A DNA stretch of 64,000 nt from Podocnemis expansa. Taxonomy: Eukaryota > Chordata > Testudines > Podocnemididae. The translations under genes were made by a program, and so were the position numbers. The notes beneath the pieces are model-generated. The model did not search any database. It was not told the DNA's origin and saw only the letters and a list, made by a program, of their open reading frames with translations. Positions 9,826 through 21,437 of the stretch are shown piece by piece; the first letter of the stretch is position 1, and every line of letters begins with the position of its first letter. The DNA lies in the NCBI GenBank assembly GCA_007922195.1, contig ML681981.1, positions 12,873,403 through 12,937,402 of the forward strand, in the 5' to 3' direction.

Positions 9826-12800
9826 CAAGTAAGACACTGTTTTATTGCAGAAACAATGATAAAAATTGTAATCCTGGGAAAATATATTTTCATAAGATAT
9901 ATTTTAATTATGTAAATAATTCCATGTATTGAACTTTATCAAATTGAATATTACCATATTGGACCCAAGAAAAGGAGCCAACTGGCCTTCAAGCAGCATA
10001 GCAGATGTTTTAACTGCCTTGTTCTGCATTTGCCATTCAGTGTCATACTGAGCAAGGTATTGGTATATTTTCACAGATACGGCTTTCTCAGTTTCCTGAC
10101 TGCTATCTTAACAGCCAGTAACCACGTACAAAAGTTATTTTCCTTTCTCCCAAACTGTGTTGTTCCTTAAAATTTTTGGGCCTCCACTTCTTGTACCTTG
10201 TCTAGTCATTTACACCTCTGTAAAGTGGGAGTAAAAGTCTACCATTCTAATCTACTGGTTTGCATTCACTTTCTACAGATATAGAAAAGGAGCAGGGCAG
10301 TGGAGTCCAATTTTCATTTTTCTTAACACTATAGAGCTTTATTTATTTTTAACTCTGGAAATGTTTAGTGACGTTGTTTCATGACTATGCTTACTCCATT
10401 AAGTTAGGGCCCCATTCACCTAAAACACGCACACACAAATCCAGATTCAGTTTTATAGGCATGTAAAGTTTTTACACATGGAAGCCCCCAAAAATCTCTT
10501 TGCACAAAACAGAAGCTGGATTTTTCTTAATTGGGTCATAAATAAACAAGTGCTCTTTCATCTTCCCAAATTGTTTTGGAAAATTTTTTTCTTCTGATTG
10601 CCAGTATCAGCCCTGCTCTTTTTAGATGAAGCACTTCTGAAAACTATTTTCAGTGGCTGATCTGATATAATACTACATCCTAACTTTTAATTTGAAGTGA
10701 CTTTCAATAGGCCATGTCACCTTGACTTACTACTATTTTGGTTGCCACAATTTCAGTGATGAAAGGAAATGCTTGTTAGTATGCCCCTGGTGAATTGGCC
10801 ATTTTCTATGGTACAGACTGTTATGCTGTAGTTGCACTTTCTTAATTTCATGCAAAAAAGAATCTTTTATTTGTATTTATTTAAGTATTAAATTTAGATT
10901 ACTTGAGCTGCTGTTTAACAGTTTTGTTTAATACTTTGTATAAAAAGTATTTTTCCTTGTGAAAAAATTTGTGTTTTTCTTGGCTTCAGTTATGTTGTTA
11001 TATTAATGCTTTATTGTAAAAACTCTGATTTCTTTTTTCTGTTACCTAATGAAAAGTCTTTAGAGATTCCTCCAATGGTACTGGTTAGTCAATATCATAG
11101 TGGAAAGTATACTTCTCACATGTGGTCTTTAATGTTTGAAGATTACTTTTTGGTACTGATGGCTACTATCATATTAAAATACAAAGCCTAGTTTCCCAGT
11201 TATATGGGCAGGAAGAGAATGTTAATATAATACATAGTGGTTTCCCAAAACAGGTTGTGATCTACTGGTGGGTCACAGTCCAACAGAGTTTTAAGATGGA
11301 TTTAATTTTTACTTTGAGGCCATTTACACTGTGCTCTGTGAAGTTTTTCAGTCACTTACATTATTTCTTCTCTTTTTCTGAAAGAGGAAAATCTTGTATT
11401 CAGAGTCCAGTAATAGAGTATAAAACTGATGTAAAAAAATGTATATGTTCTTCTTCTTCTCTTGATGCACAGCTGTTCATATACATGCCATCATTTTTAT
11501 GAGAGAGGTTAAACAGCTGTGGCATTCTATTTTGAGGTGATTTTGGCTGAAATAATTCTTGTGTATATAACACCTGTAACATACTTAAGATGCTTCTAGA
11601 AGAAATGAGCCATATTTGTGTAAGACTGCCTCAGAACATGTTCTGCGGGCTTGAGGCTGCTTTTGTTGAACTCAAGATCAAAACTCTAGGAAAAGGAATT
11701 AAAGAAAATTTAAGGGAAGAAAGAAAGAGCTGAAACTATCCATGATCCAATTTCAACAATACAGAATGGTAAATATTATGGAGGGTTGTCTTTTTTTATA
11801 AATTATGTTGAAAATGTTTGAATTATACATTATGTCCCTGAATGATTATAAATGGTTGTGTATGATTTCATAGCTTGCACTACTTTATGGAAGAGAGTGT
11901 CTTATGTATGAATATTTAAGTACAGAACTGCAGCTCTGAAATAAGCAGTTTATTGATTTAGTAGCTTTGGAAGAAATCTTTATTTCTCAAGTTCCTGCTT
12001 ATTCAAATATTCACCTGAAGTATAATTTACTGTGCAAAGTAAATTAAATGCAGCTGGTCAGTCTTAAATCTGAGATTTTCATTAATCTTTTTAAATACAA
12101 GCATCAGTCTGCCAGTTTGTGAAGTAATATTTCTTTGTCTAAAGCTGTGTGATTTCTTTGGAAGCCTCCATTACCAGTCACACCCATTATTCCCATACAA
12201 TATTGAGTATATAGAGAGAAGGAAAACAAATAAACCTGGTTTTGCTGTCTGTTTAAACTATAATTTTTTTTTTTTTGTTGTACCAAATATTTTAGGGTCT
12301 GGTATTGCAAAGTGTTGAGAGCCTGGGTAGCTTCATCTTCCAGTGAAATCAGTAAGAGTTGTGGGCGTTCACTGTCTTGAAGGACAGGGTTTATAGTGTG
12401 CTATTTTGTTTATGAATCAAATTAAGCAAATTTCTTTTATAACATTTTTTACAAAGAACAATGCTATTATTACAAAGAACAATGCTTTTTACAAAGAACA
12501 ATGCTATTATTTTGATTATAGAAACATCTTTTAGGTGGTGATTGTTCAAACAACATGCAGAGGAGGACTTTGATTAAGGTGATGTATAATAGCACTGATA
12601 TATTTGTTCTGTTTATAAAGCATGATTTTTGGCATTTACAACTTGCCTTTCCATATTAAATTTTATCAGTCTAAATTATTTTAAATCTTGTATGGCTTTC
12701 AAAGCACTCAGAATAGATTTTTTTAAAAACAATTTTAAATGTTTTTTCCCTCAAAGTTTAACTAAAAAGTTAAATTTTATGGACAGTTCTGAAGGAAACA

Positions 12801-13540
12801 GTTATGAAAATATCAGCCTTAGAATTCAGTAACTACTGAAAATGCTTCCCATTGAATAAGTCTTACTGGGCATTCAAATACCCATTTTTCAGGAGCTTAC
12901 ACTGCAGACTTTCAAACTTTATCAGGCTGAAACTGATCAGATAATTTTCTGCCCAAATCCTCCTCCCCCCCCACCCCACCCCGTAAAAGATCCTTACTCT
13001 GAAAAGGCATTTTTAAACTATAGAGCAACATATTTCTCAGGATTTCAGGTGCTATTTTTCCAAGCTCTGAATCAGAAATGTAGTATTAAAATATAATACC
13101 TTTTAGTGTCCTTTAAAACATTTGTATTAAATTGGGCAAATGTATTTTTCTTAGGCATTTTTTCTTATGGACTATTATGCAATACTGTTGCATACAATTT
13201 TTATGATATAAATGTCTGATTTATTAAATTTTTTAAAAAGTTATAATGTTGGCTAGCACAAAAATGCAGGGTCAAAAGGCTAAATATTTCTTGATGCATT
13301 GACCTGACCATGTACTATTTCACTGTGCAAAAATCCAATTAAATTAACTTCATTTGGACTCTACAACCTTACAGCCTTATTTGCCTGAATTATACTGAAG
13401 GCTAATAGCCCTGAAGTCTTCATATGGTGACTGTACAGCAGGCCAGCAAATCCAGGGTATATTTGGTTGTAAAAAGCACTAAAGAGACTCCAACTTCTGC
13501 ATCAGGAATTTAAGAACATGCACATGGGAGAAACAGGATA
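9826..13540 (+). other. SLC35G1: 3' UTR candidate of SLC35G1 and downstream AT-rich sequence
   Basis: AT-rich sequence follows the stop. The first canonical AATAAA is at 10541-10546 and an ATTAAA lies near 10887, so either could end the transcript. No coding exon is recognised. A short tandem repeat is noted separately at 12445-12512. Confidence 0.45.
12445..12512. repeat. Short tandem repeat, about 26/16-bp units
   Basis: ACAAAGAACAATGCT occurs three times in direct succession, separated by ATTATT or TTTT. It lies in non-coding AT-rich sequence. Confidence 0.7.
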
Positions 13541-13542
13541 TA

Positions 13543-13857
13543 CAGTACAACCTCAAGAGTTATGAACATTGGAGTTTAAAACTGATTAGTTAATTATACA
13601 CCTAATTTGGAACTTGAAGAACTCAATCAGATAGCAGGGGGGAAAAAATACCCCCCCCATATAGTACTGTACTGTGATAAATGTAAGCTACTAAAAAAAA
13701 GAGCAGCATTTTTATTCTACATATTGATATTTCAAAGCTGTATTAAGTCAATGTAAACTTTTGAAAGAGCAACCATCACATTTTGTTCAGAGTTATGAAC
13801 TTTTCAGTTACAAACAACCACCGTTCCCAAAGTATTCATAACTCTGGAGTTCTACTG
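13543..13857. mobile_element. Tigger/pogo-like DNA transposon, non-autonomous
   Basis: About 25-bp terminal inverted repeats (CAGTACAACCTCAAGAGTTA and its counterpart ending GGAGTTCTACTG) are flanked by TA on both sides (13541-13542 and 13858-13859). The terminal sequence and the internal AACTTTTGAAAGAGCAACCA region match the vertebrate Tigger pattern. The copy is 315 bp, too short for a transposase. Confidence 0.8.
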
Positions 13858-13859
13858 TA

Positions 13860-15060
13860 CATGTAACTGAATCCTCACAAACTACCTGTCCAGTGTCTGG
13901 TGCTCTTTCCTGCTAGTATCCTTTTGGTGTTTCATAGGCTTTGAGAAGTACTGCACCAATAGGAGCAAAGTAACTATTTGAGTAACTCTACGAGTGATGT
14001 GGGTCCAAGCCAGTTATATGCTTTTTGCTCTCAGATGTTCTTGACATTGGAATCATGCTTTTCCATTGTCAAATGCTGTTCTGCAATGCACAAGCACCTC
14101 TTTCTCTGATTGGTGTTCAACAGTGATACACCCTATTTGGTGCGAGGAAATCTCTTGTTGAATTTCATTTAGGAGCTGTCTTCTAGAGAAATGTTTAATT
14201 CTAACTAATCAGTCTCTTGAGAATTTCTCCCTTTGCTGACTGGCATTTAGTCAGCCAATAGAAGCTACTTGCCAGCCCCAGATTAGAGGCTTCATTAAAC
14301 TTGCAAGGTACATTTCCAACATCAGTCAATTAAGGCAAATTGGATGTGGTCGTGAACTCTGTCCTTGGAAGGAGACAGGCTTGGCAATGCTGGGATCAAA
14401 TGTGCAACACTGATTTTTTGCATTACAAAGCTGCTATCAAGAGAGTACGTTCTGACTGCATCTCCAGAGAAGAGTGTGGTGTCCGTGTTGGCCTCCAGCT
14501 GTGGAGGGGATTTTGGGGCTTGATGTACCTCAGCACATCAGTATAAGGCCATACTGTGCTGTCACTCATACTGTTTATTGGAGTGGGTAATTTTATGTGT
14601 TGTATGACCTACAGTTTCATAAAAAATGGGGTAAAAATCAGATACCCCAGCGCTACTTGAAGAGTCTCTATTTAGTTAAATGTATGTGAAATCATATGTT
14701 TTGTAGAAGTTACTGTTTCTGGTATCAATATATTTTTAAAAGATAACTTTAATGCCTATATCTTGAAATGTTAAGTATATTTTCATGAGGTTTATATGTC
14801 ATAATTGCTAATAAAATGCATCTGAAGAATAAACATGTTTGGTTTTCAGTTAGTTAATGGAGCAAGTCTGAACACCACCTTTAACAAAAGACATCTGATC
14901 AACCAGAGGCTCTGGGCCAAATTTTTAAAAGTATTGAAATCAGTGGGTACCATGGGTGCTCAATTCTATGAAAATCAGCTCTTAACTTTTCTGCTTCTGG
15001 TTTTCTTCTTAAACTTTAGGAATCAGGATCTGATTCCACTGAATCAGTTCTCCCTCTTCA
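13860..15060. other. Intergenic, no recognised feature
   Basis: Unique-looking AT-rich DNA. The short open frames have no domain or splice context. Confidence 0.5.
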
Positions 15061-15062
15061 AA

Positions 15063-15187
15063 GAGTCTGATGAAGTGGGATATTCTCCCACAAAAGCTCA
15101 TGCAATAAATAAATGTTAGTCTTTAAGTGCCACAAGACTCCGTGCTTTTTTTGCTTTACTAGGCTAACACAGCTGCCCCTTTGGAAC
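15063..15187 (+). mobile_element. Foldback Penelope-like repeat, copy F2 (right arm and tail)
   Basis: It carries CTGATGA (15067-15073), a GTGGGA/TCCCAC stem (15075-15080 with 15086-15091) and AAAAGC, then the right arm TTAGTCTTTAAGTGCCACAA and the family tail GCTAACACAGCTGCCCCTTT. The G of the canonical GAAA has mutated to A in this copy. Confidence 0.7.
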
Positions 15188-15975
15188 TTCACTGAATCTC
15201 TTGTAGCTGGAGCCCATGCTGCATCTACTCTAAGAATGAGGTGGACAAATACTGTGAGTTTCACTGATTAATTGTGCCAATACATCTAACAACCTGACTA
15301 TATCTTGCTTTATTTTTTTCTGATGGGAACTGTTGTTCACTATATGTTATCTGAAGGACCACACTAGTAGTTTTTTTTTTTTTTTTTTGAAAGGATCCAA
15401 TTACATAAAATCCAAACAAAGGTGATTATTTTCTAGGAGAAGACTATTAAGTTTCATAACCTTTTATTGTATCATCTGGAATTTATTTTCCATGTGTAAT
15501 GTACACTGAAATGAGCCATGGTAATCAGCTGCACCTGTGGTTCCTTTCTCCATTTGTATGCAAATTTCATCAGAGTCTTTGTCACTTGTTCTCTTGCAAG
15601 AGATGGGAAGTATGGTTCCATATTCTGTAGCCCCATTCTTACTAATTTTTTCATGCCCTAATCTTTCACTTGTCCTGAACTTGTGTGCTAATTGTGCACC
15701 TATACACTAATAGCCGTTGCTGAAGTCTGTGGCAGTGGTGCAATAGACTTTATACCATGGAACCAAATCACTGTGAAGTGTACACAAGTATTACACATAC
15801 ATAAACCATGTTAAACGAACATTAAAATTGTAAAGTCAAATACTCAAAAGTTAAGAAATGTCAGAATTAGTTTCCTGTGAAGCCTTCATCAGGTCCTCTC
15901 GTGATATGTATCACAATACAGTCTTTAATTACATGATCACATGACTCTTTTCCTCCCACCTCTCTTCATCCAGTG
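15188..15975. other. Intergenic, no recognised gene
   Basis: Unique-looking sequence with one long T run near 15370. No gene or element boundary was recognised. Confidence 0.5.
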
Positions 15976-16366
15976 CTGTGGTTTACAACCTTTTTCAGGT
16001 GGGGACCCCTTTTTTTTTTTTTTTGGTTAAAATTTGCTGCCCCATGGCTGATTATGTAATCTGGCCCATGTGGGCAGACTCTGGCCTGCATCACTCTGGC
16101 AGTGCCACTGGGACAGCTGGCGAGCAACGCTACTGCCACCATGGCCCACGCTGCTGGGGAGCCAAGCTGCAGCAGCTATGGCCTCCTGCCCTTGCCCCTG
16201 CCCCATCCGCCTGCCAGGATCTGGCCATGGGAAGGGAAAGGCAGCCCTGGCAGGGAGCATTGGGGCTGTAGCTAGATTCCAGCCCCAGTAGGGAGAGGCT
16301 CCAAGGACCCTCTGCAACATGTCTGTGGACCCCTGGGGGTCCCTGGACCGCAGGTTGGGAACCACT
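15976..16366. mobile_element. hAT-like MITE (CAGTGGTTCCCAACC family)
   Basis: The ends read CTGTGGTTTACAACC and GGTTGGGAACCACTG. They are flanked by ATCCAGTG (15968-15975) and ATCTGGTG (16367-16374), a 6/8 target duplication. The interior is a GC-rich block that generates several spurious open frames. Confidence 0.75.
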
Positions 16367-16499
16367 GATCTGGTGTATCAAACACATGGTACTAAATTAA
16401 TGAGCAGCTATTTAGTATGTGGCCTTGGGTCTGATCTATGACACAATATTGAAAGCCTGCTCTGAAGATAGAATTTTTAATTTCTGCATGGCCTTTTGT

Positions 16500-16625
16500 G
16501 TGGTGTTCATCCCTATAATATCAAAGCACTTAATAAACATGAGTAAATTTTATCTTCACAATGTCCCTTCAAGTCGAGAGGATGCTACTGTTCCTATTTT
16601 ACAAATAGGAAACTGAGACAGATGT
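16500..16625 (+). mobile_element. MIR-like (CORE-SINE) fragment
   Basis: The sequence CTATTTTACAAATAGGAAAC followed by TGAGACAGATG, preceded by CAAAGCACTTAATAAA and TCTTCACAATG, has the order and wording of a MIR core/3' region. It is old and incomplete. Confidence 0.55.
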
Positions 16626-16649
16626 TTACGGTCATATATATGACCGTAA
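16626..16649. repeat. Perfect 24-bp palindrome
   Basis: A 12-bp half (TTACGGTCATAT) is followed immediately by its exact reverse complement, with no spacer. It lies 46 bp outside the left end of DIRS-A, at the edge of the MIR-like fragment. Confidence 0.95.
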
Positions 16650-16734
16650 TTTGGGTTCCCAGTTTCAGATGGCTAAAACCTGATTTTGAAAGTGTGGTGG
16701 GTTACTTACCAGTAACTGCCCTTCTTCGAGATGG

Positions 16735-16867
16735 GCTGCTCACATAAATTGTTACAGATGTCTGTGCGCCGCAGCGCATGGTAGCTCAGAAAGTCTTCAG
16801 CCTTAGCCTGTCAGGTCAGGGCACGTGGCCAACGTCCCCTCTGTGTCGTGACTGTGGCTATATAGAT
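16735..16867. repeat. DIRS-A left inverted terminal repeat
   Basis: TCTTCAGCCTTAGCCTGTCA and GTCAGGGCACGTGGCCAACG and the following TGACTGTGGCTATATA block recur, reverse-complemented, at 23552-23690 with few mismatches. Confidence 0.85.
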
Positions 16868-16952
16868 GACTGTGACCGAGGCCCTCCCAGTCCCATATAC
16901 CTTCGCCAACTCCGTTAGCAGGGATAGGGGGAGGGGCCTGGTTGTATGTGAA

Positions 16953-17040
16953 CAGCCCATCTTGAAGAAGGATGGTTACTGGTAAGTAACCCACCATTCT
17001 CCTTCGAGCTCTGCTCACATCATTCAGTTACAGGTGACTG
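16953..17040. repeat. DIRS-A internal complementary region
   Basis: Positions 16953-16995 are the reverse complement of the extreme left end 16696-16738 (GTTACTTACCAGTAAC words). The next block, CTGCTCACATCATTCAGTTA, matches the complement of the extreme right end of the element. A segment carrying sequence of both termini next to the recombinase is the DIRS arrangement. Confidence 0.8.
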
Positions 17041-17738
17041 CTAGCTGTACCCCTGGACGGTGGGAGGAGTTGCAGTCTACCCACATTGAGTACAGCTCTG
17101 CCCAGAGTAGCATCTTCTCTAGCCTGTTGGGCAATTGCGTAGCACAAGTGTGTATTGATGACCACGTAGCGGCCCTACAGATCTCTTGGATCGGGACCTG
17201 GGCAAGGAAGGCCGTTGAGGACACTTGAGCCCTGGTAGAGTGGGCTCTAACAGATTCAGGAAGTGGCGTGTTTGACCCTCCGTAGCAGTCTTTAATGTAG
17301 TTCACAATCCGTTTAGAGATACACTGTGAGGATACTTGTAGACCCTTCTTATGTTTGGCAACCGCCACGAATAGCTGGGAGGTCTTGCGGAATGGTTGGG
17401 TGCACTCGATGTAAGTCAGGAGCACTCTCCTTACATCCAGTGTATGCCACCTCCTCTGGTTCTGCATAACCTGGGGGTCTGGGTAAAAAAACTGGCAGGC
17501 AAATTTCCTGCTTAAGGTGGAAGAGGATGGCTACCTTAGGGAGAAAAGCTGGGTGGTGACGTAAAACCACTTTATTCAGGTAGAACCTTGTGTATGGGGG
17601 TTCTGAGGAGATGGCTTTCAACTCCGAAACCCTTTGAACAGAGGTGATTACTGCTAAGAAAGCCAACTTCGAGGACAGGACTAGGAGGGTGGCTGAGTCC
17701 AAAGGCTTATAGGGTGGCTCTGTCATTGCCCAAAGCAC
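17024..17738 (-). pseudogene. DIRS-A tyrosine recombinase, frameshifted
   Basis: Two overlapping frames (17349-17738 and 17024-17467) together cover the C-terminal half of a DIRS recombinase. The first reads ATLLVLSSKLAFLAVITS and RVSELKAI, the catalytic arginine helix region. The second carries the H-x-x-R box as HSTR (His codon 17240-17242, Arg codon 17231-17233) and then AATWSS. I see no tyrosine at the usual distance after the AATWSS block, so the nucleophile appears lost. The frame change near 17400 also breaks the gene. Confidence 0.75.
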
Positions 17739-18334
17739 GACATTAAGGTCCTAAGGTGGGGTGGGCCTATGGGGTTGGGGAAAGAGTCTCTCCACACCTC
17801 TTAGGAATCTGATGGAGGTGGGATGGGAGAAAACCGATTGCCCATCCACAGTCTTGTGGAGAGCTGAGATTGCCACTAGATGGACTCTCAGCGAGGAAGG
17901 AGAAAATCCTGTTTCCCCAAGGTCTAACAGATAGTTGAGGATCAGGTGTATCGGGGCTGATGTAGGGTCTACACCTTTGTTCCGAGCCCAAATGGAGAAT
18001 TGCTTCCATTTTTGGCCGTGTACGTGGAGCTGGTGGATGGTCTTCTGCTACCATCCAGGACCTTCTTAGCCCTGTCTGAGCAGAGCCTCTCTGCTTGCTG
18101 AGCCAGAGAGCATCCAGGCCGTCAGGTGTAGGCAGCCTGGGTCTGGGTGCTGAAGGCGCCCCAAGTCCTGCATCAAGAGGTGGGAGACGTGTGGGATCTC
18201 TATGGACGTGTCCTGCAGGAGTGGGAACTAATACTGTCTGTGCCAGTCTGGAGCTATTAGTATTATGGTTGCTGCATCCCTGTTGATTTTCAAAAGAACC
18301 CTCTGTATCAGGGGAACCAGCAGGAAGGCATAGA

Positions 18335-18972
18335 TCAGGGTTCTCGACCAGTTGATGAAGGTGCCAGTGAGAGACCCCCTCCTCCCGGCCCCTGAGGGAG
18401 CAGAACTGGGAAAATTTGCAGTTCTGTAGCGTTGCAAACAAATCTATGTGGGGGGGGACCCCATTTGTCTACCAGGAGCGAGAACACCTTGTCGTGGAGG
18501 GACCACTCATGATTTGCTAACGGTTTTCTGCTTAGCGAGTCCGCTAGCCCATTGTCCACCCCCAGTAGGTGGGAAGCCACTGGGATGAAGTGTCGTATGG
18601 CCAATTCCCAGACTTTGCATGCCTCCATGCAAAATGGAGGGGAGTGGACTCCCCCCTTGCTGATTCATATAGAAGACGCCTGTGGTATTGTCCATGAGGA
18701 TCTGGACTGATCTGTCCCATATCTTGTCTAGGAAGGTGATGCAAGCTAGCCTGATGGCCCTTAGGTCCTTCACGTTTATGTGGAGAGGACCATCTGTGTG
18801 GGACCAGAGCCCTTGGATGGAGAGTCTCCCAGAGATGTGGGCCCTCCACCCTGTGTTCGAGGCATCTGTTATTAAGGTCACTGAGGGCCTGGGGTCTCTG
18901 AGGGGATGCCCCCATGGCAAAGTGGGGATCCCTCCAAACCTGAAGTGTCCCCAGAGTGTCCTGGGGAACCAA
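18335..18972 (-). pseudogene. DIRS-A RNase H and connection domain remnant
   Basis: The frame at 18507-18920 contains LITDASNTGWRAHI, INVKDLRAIRLA and ILMDNTTG, the D, E (here D) and D boxes of the DIRS RNase H. The overlapping frame 18335-18628 continues with HFIPVASHLLGVDNGLADSL, the conserved stretch after RNase H. Two frames for one domain means at least one indel. The RT palm that should precede it is absent. Confidence 0.8.
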
Positions 18973-19136
18973 CAGTACCTTGTTCAGGGAGTCTCTCTAT
19001 ATGTGGAACACCATGGAGAGCCAGCTCTGGAAAGGCCTCATCCTCAGGCATAGGAATCATAGAATCATAGGGTTGGAAGGGACCCCACAAGGTCATCTAG
19101 TCCAACCCCCTGCCAAAAAAAGCAGGACCACTCCCA

Positions 19137-21437
19137 TTAGATCATCCCAGTCAGTGTTTTGTCCAGCTGGGACTTGAACACCTCCAGAGATGGAGATTCC
19201 ACCACCTCCCTAGGCAGCTTATTCCAATGCTTCACCACTCGCCTAGTAAGGAAGTTTTTCCTAATATCCAGCCTGGACCACCCCAGCTGTAACTTGAAAC
19301 CATTGCTTCTCGTTCTGCCCTCTGTTACTACCGAGAACAGTCGAGCTCCCTCCTCCTTGGAGCAACCCTTCAAGTAGTTGAAGGTTGCTATCAAATCCCC
19401 CCTCAGTCTTCTCTTCTGCAGGCTAAATAAGCCTAGTTCCTTCAGTCTNNNNNNNNNNCTGCCCTCTAGGGTGTCTACCGTTCCCCCCAGTTTGGTATCA
19501 TCTGCAAACTTACTAAGTGTGCAATCTATCCCATCATCCAGATCATTAATGAAAACATTGAACAGAACTGGCCCCAGGACCGACCCCTGGGGCACACCAC
19601 TTGTCACTGCCTGCCAACTTGACATGGAGCCATTGATTCCTACGCGCTGAAACCGTTGTTCTAGCCAGTTTTCTATCCACCTTACAGTCCATGCATCTAA
19701 CCCATACTTCCTTAATTTGCCAATGAGAATGCTGTGGGAAACCGTATCAAAAGCCTTGCTAAAGTCAAGGTATATCACATCAACGGCTCTTCCCGCATCC
19801 ACAAATCCAGTCATCTCATCATAGAAGGCGATGAGGTTGGTCAGGCATGATTTACCCTTGGTAAATCCATGCTGACTGTTCCTGATTACTCTACGCTCCT
19901 CCAAGTGTTTCAGGATGGATTCTTTGAGAAGCTGCTCCATGATTTTTCCAGGGATTGAGGTGAGGCTGACAGGTCTGTAATTCCCTGGATCCTCCTTTTT
20001 GCCTTTCTTGAAGATAGGTACTATATTTGCTTTTTTCCAGTCCTCTGGCACCTCCCCCGTTCGCCACGAGTTTTCAAAGATAATGGCCAACGGTACTGCT
20101 ATCTCATCAGCCAGCTCCCTCAGCACCCTCGGATGCAGTTCATCCGGCCCCATGGACTTGTGCACATCTAGTTTCTTTAAGCAGTCCCTAACCTGACCTT
20201 CTGTCACCAAGGGCCTCTCTTCTTCTCCCCAGTCCCCCGTACCTAGTGTAGTGGGCTGGGAGCTGACCTTGCTTGTGAAAACTGAACTAAAAAAAGCATT
20301 GAGCACTTCAGCTTTTTCCTCATCCTCTGTCACGAGGATGCCTGCCCCATTCAGTAAGGGACCTACACCATCCCTGATCCTCTTCTTGTTATTGATATAC
20401 TTGTAGAACCCCTTCCTGTTATCCTTCACATCCCTTGCTAGTCGCAACTCCATTTGTCCTTTGGCCTTTCTGATTTTATCCCTGCAGTCCCGAGCAATGT
20501 CTTTATATGTCTCCTTAGTTATCTGTCCTAGCTTCCACTTCCTGTAAGCGTCCTTTTTATGCTTCAGCTCAGTGCAGAGCTCTCTGTTAAGCCACAGTGG
20601 GCGCCTTCCACATTTGCTGTGCTTTCTCCTTATCGGAATTGTATCTTCCTGTGCCCTTAGCAGGGTTTCTTTAAAATGCACCCAACTCTCTTGGACACCT
20701 TTCCCCTTCAGATCAGCCTCCCAAGGGATCCTGCCCATCAGTTCCCTGAGGGAGACAAAATCTGCTTTTCTGAAGTCCAGGGTCTGTGTTTTGCTTCTTT
20801 CCTCCTTTCCTTTAATCATCAACTTGAACTCAATCATTTCATGGTCACTGCTACCCAGGCTGCCATTGACCTCTACTTCCCTGATAAATTCTTCTCTATT
20901 TGTGAGCAGCAGATCGAGAGGTGCAAGGCCCCTCGTTGGTTGCTCCAGCATTTGTACCAGGAAGTTGTCCTCAACACTCTCCAGAAACTTCCTGGATTGC
21001 CTGTGCACTGCTGTATTGGCCTCCCAGCAGATGTCAGGGTAATTGAAGTCCCCCATGAGAACCAGGGCCTGTGCTCTAGAAACTTCTGTCAGTTGTCCAC
21101 AGAATGCCTCATCCACCTCCTCCTTCTGATCTGGTGGTCTGTAGCAGACACCCACCACAACATCCCCCTTGTTGCTCTCCCCTCTAAACTTAACCCACAG
21201 ACTTTCAACTGGCTTGTTTCCACTTTCATAATGAAGCTCTGAGCAGTCATAGAGCTCCTTTACATATAGTGCTACTCCTCCCCCTTTCCTTCCCTGCCTG
21301 TCCTTCCTGAACAGTCTATACCCATCTATGGCAGAGCTCCAGTCATGCAAACTATTCCACCACATCTCTGTTATCCCAATCATGTCATAGTTCTTTGTCT
21401 GCGCTAGTGCTACCACATGCCTTGTCCGTGTCCCCAA
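19137..21437 (-). pseudogene. CR1-A ORF2: endonuclease and reverse transcriptase, 5'-truncated, gap-spanning
   Basis: From the N-terminus it shows the APE endonuclease ([37 protein letters not shown]). The RT follows with [63 protein letters not shown] and the FADDTKLGG catalytic box. The C-terminal [20 protein letters not shown] and [20 protein letters not shown] blocks are also present. The first part of the endonuclease is missing. The open frame through the ten N is not meaningful: the thumb region between VDTLEG and RLKELGLF is absent from the assembly. Confidence 0.88.
19449..19458. other. Assembly gap (10 N) inside CR1-A
   Basis: Exactly ten N, probably a fixed-size placeholder. In the other long CR1 of the window (CR1-D) the same flanks are about 440 bp apart once a SINE is discounted, so several hundred bases are probably missing. 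Confidence 0.95.

Noticed and set aside
10541..10546. Calling the AATAAA as the definite SLC35G1 polyadenylation site
   Set aside because: Other signals lie downstream, and no transcript evidence can be read from the sequence.
16027..16387. Frames of 85-112 codons
   Set aside because: They fall inside a hAT-like MITE with a GC-rich interior.
18682..19053. 123-codon plus-strand frame
   Set aside because: Shadow of the DIRS-A RNase H/connection region.
19137..21437. Treating the 766-codon frame as an intact host or LINE protein
   Set aside because: It spans a 10-N gap, lacks the start of the endonuclease and is inside a transposon.
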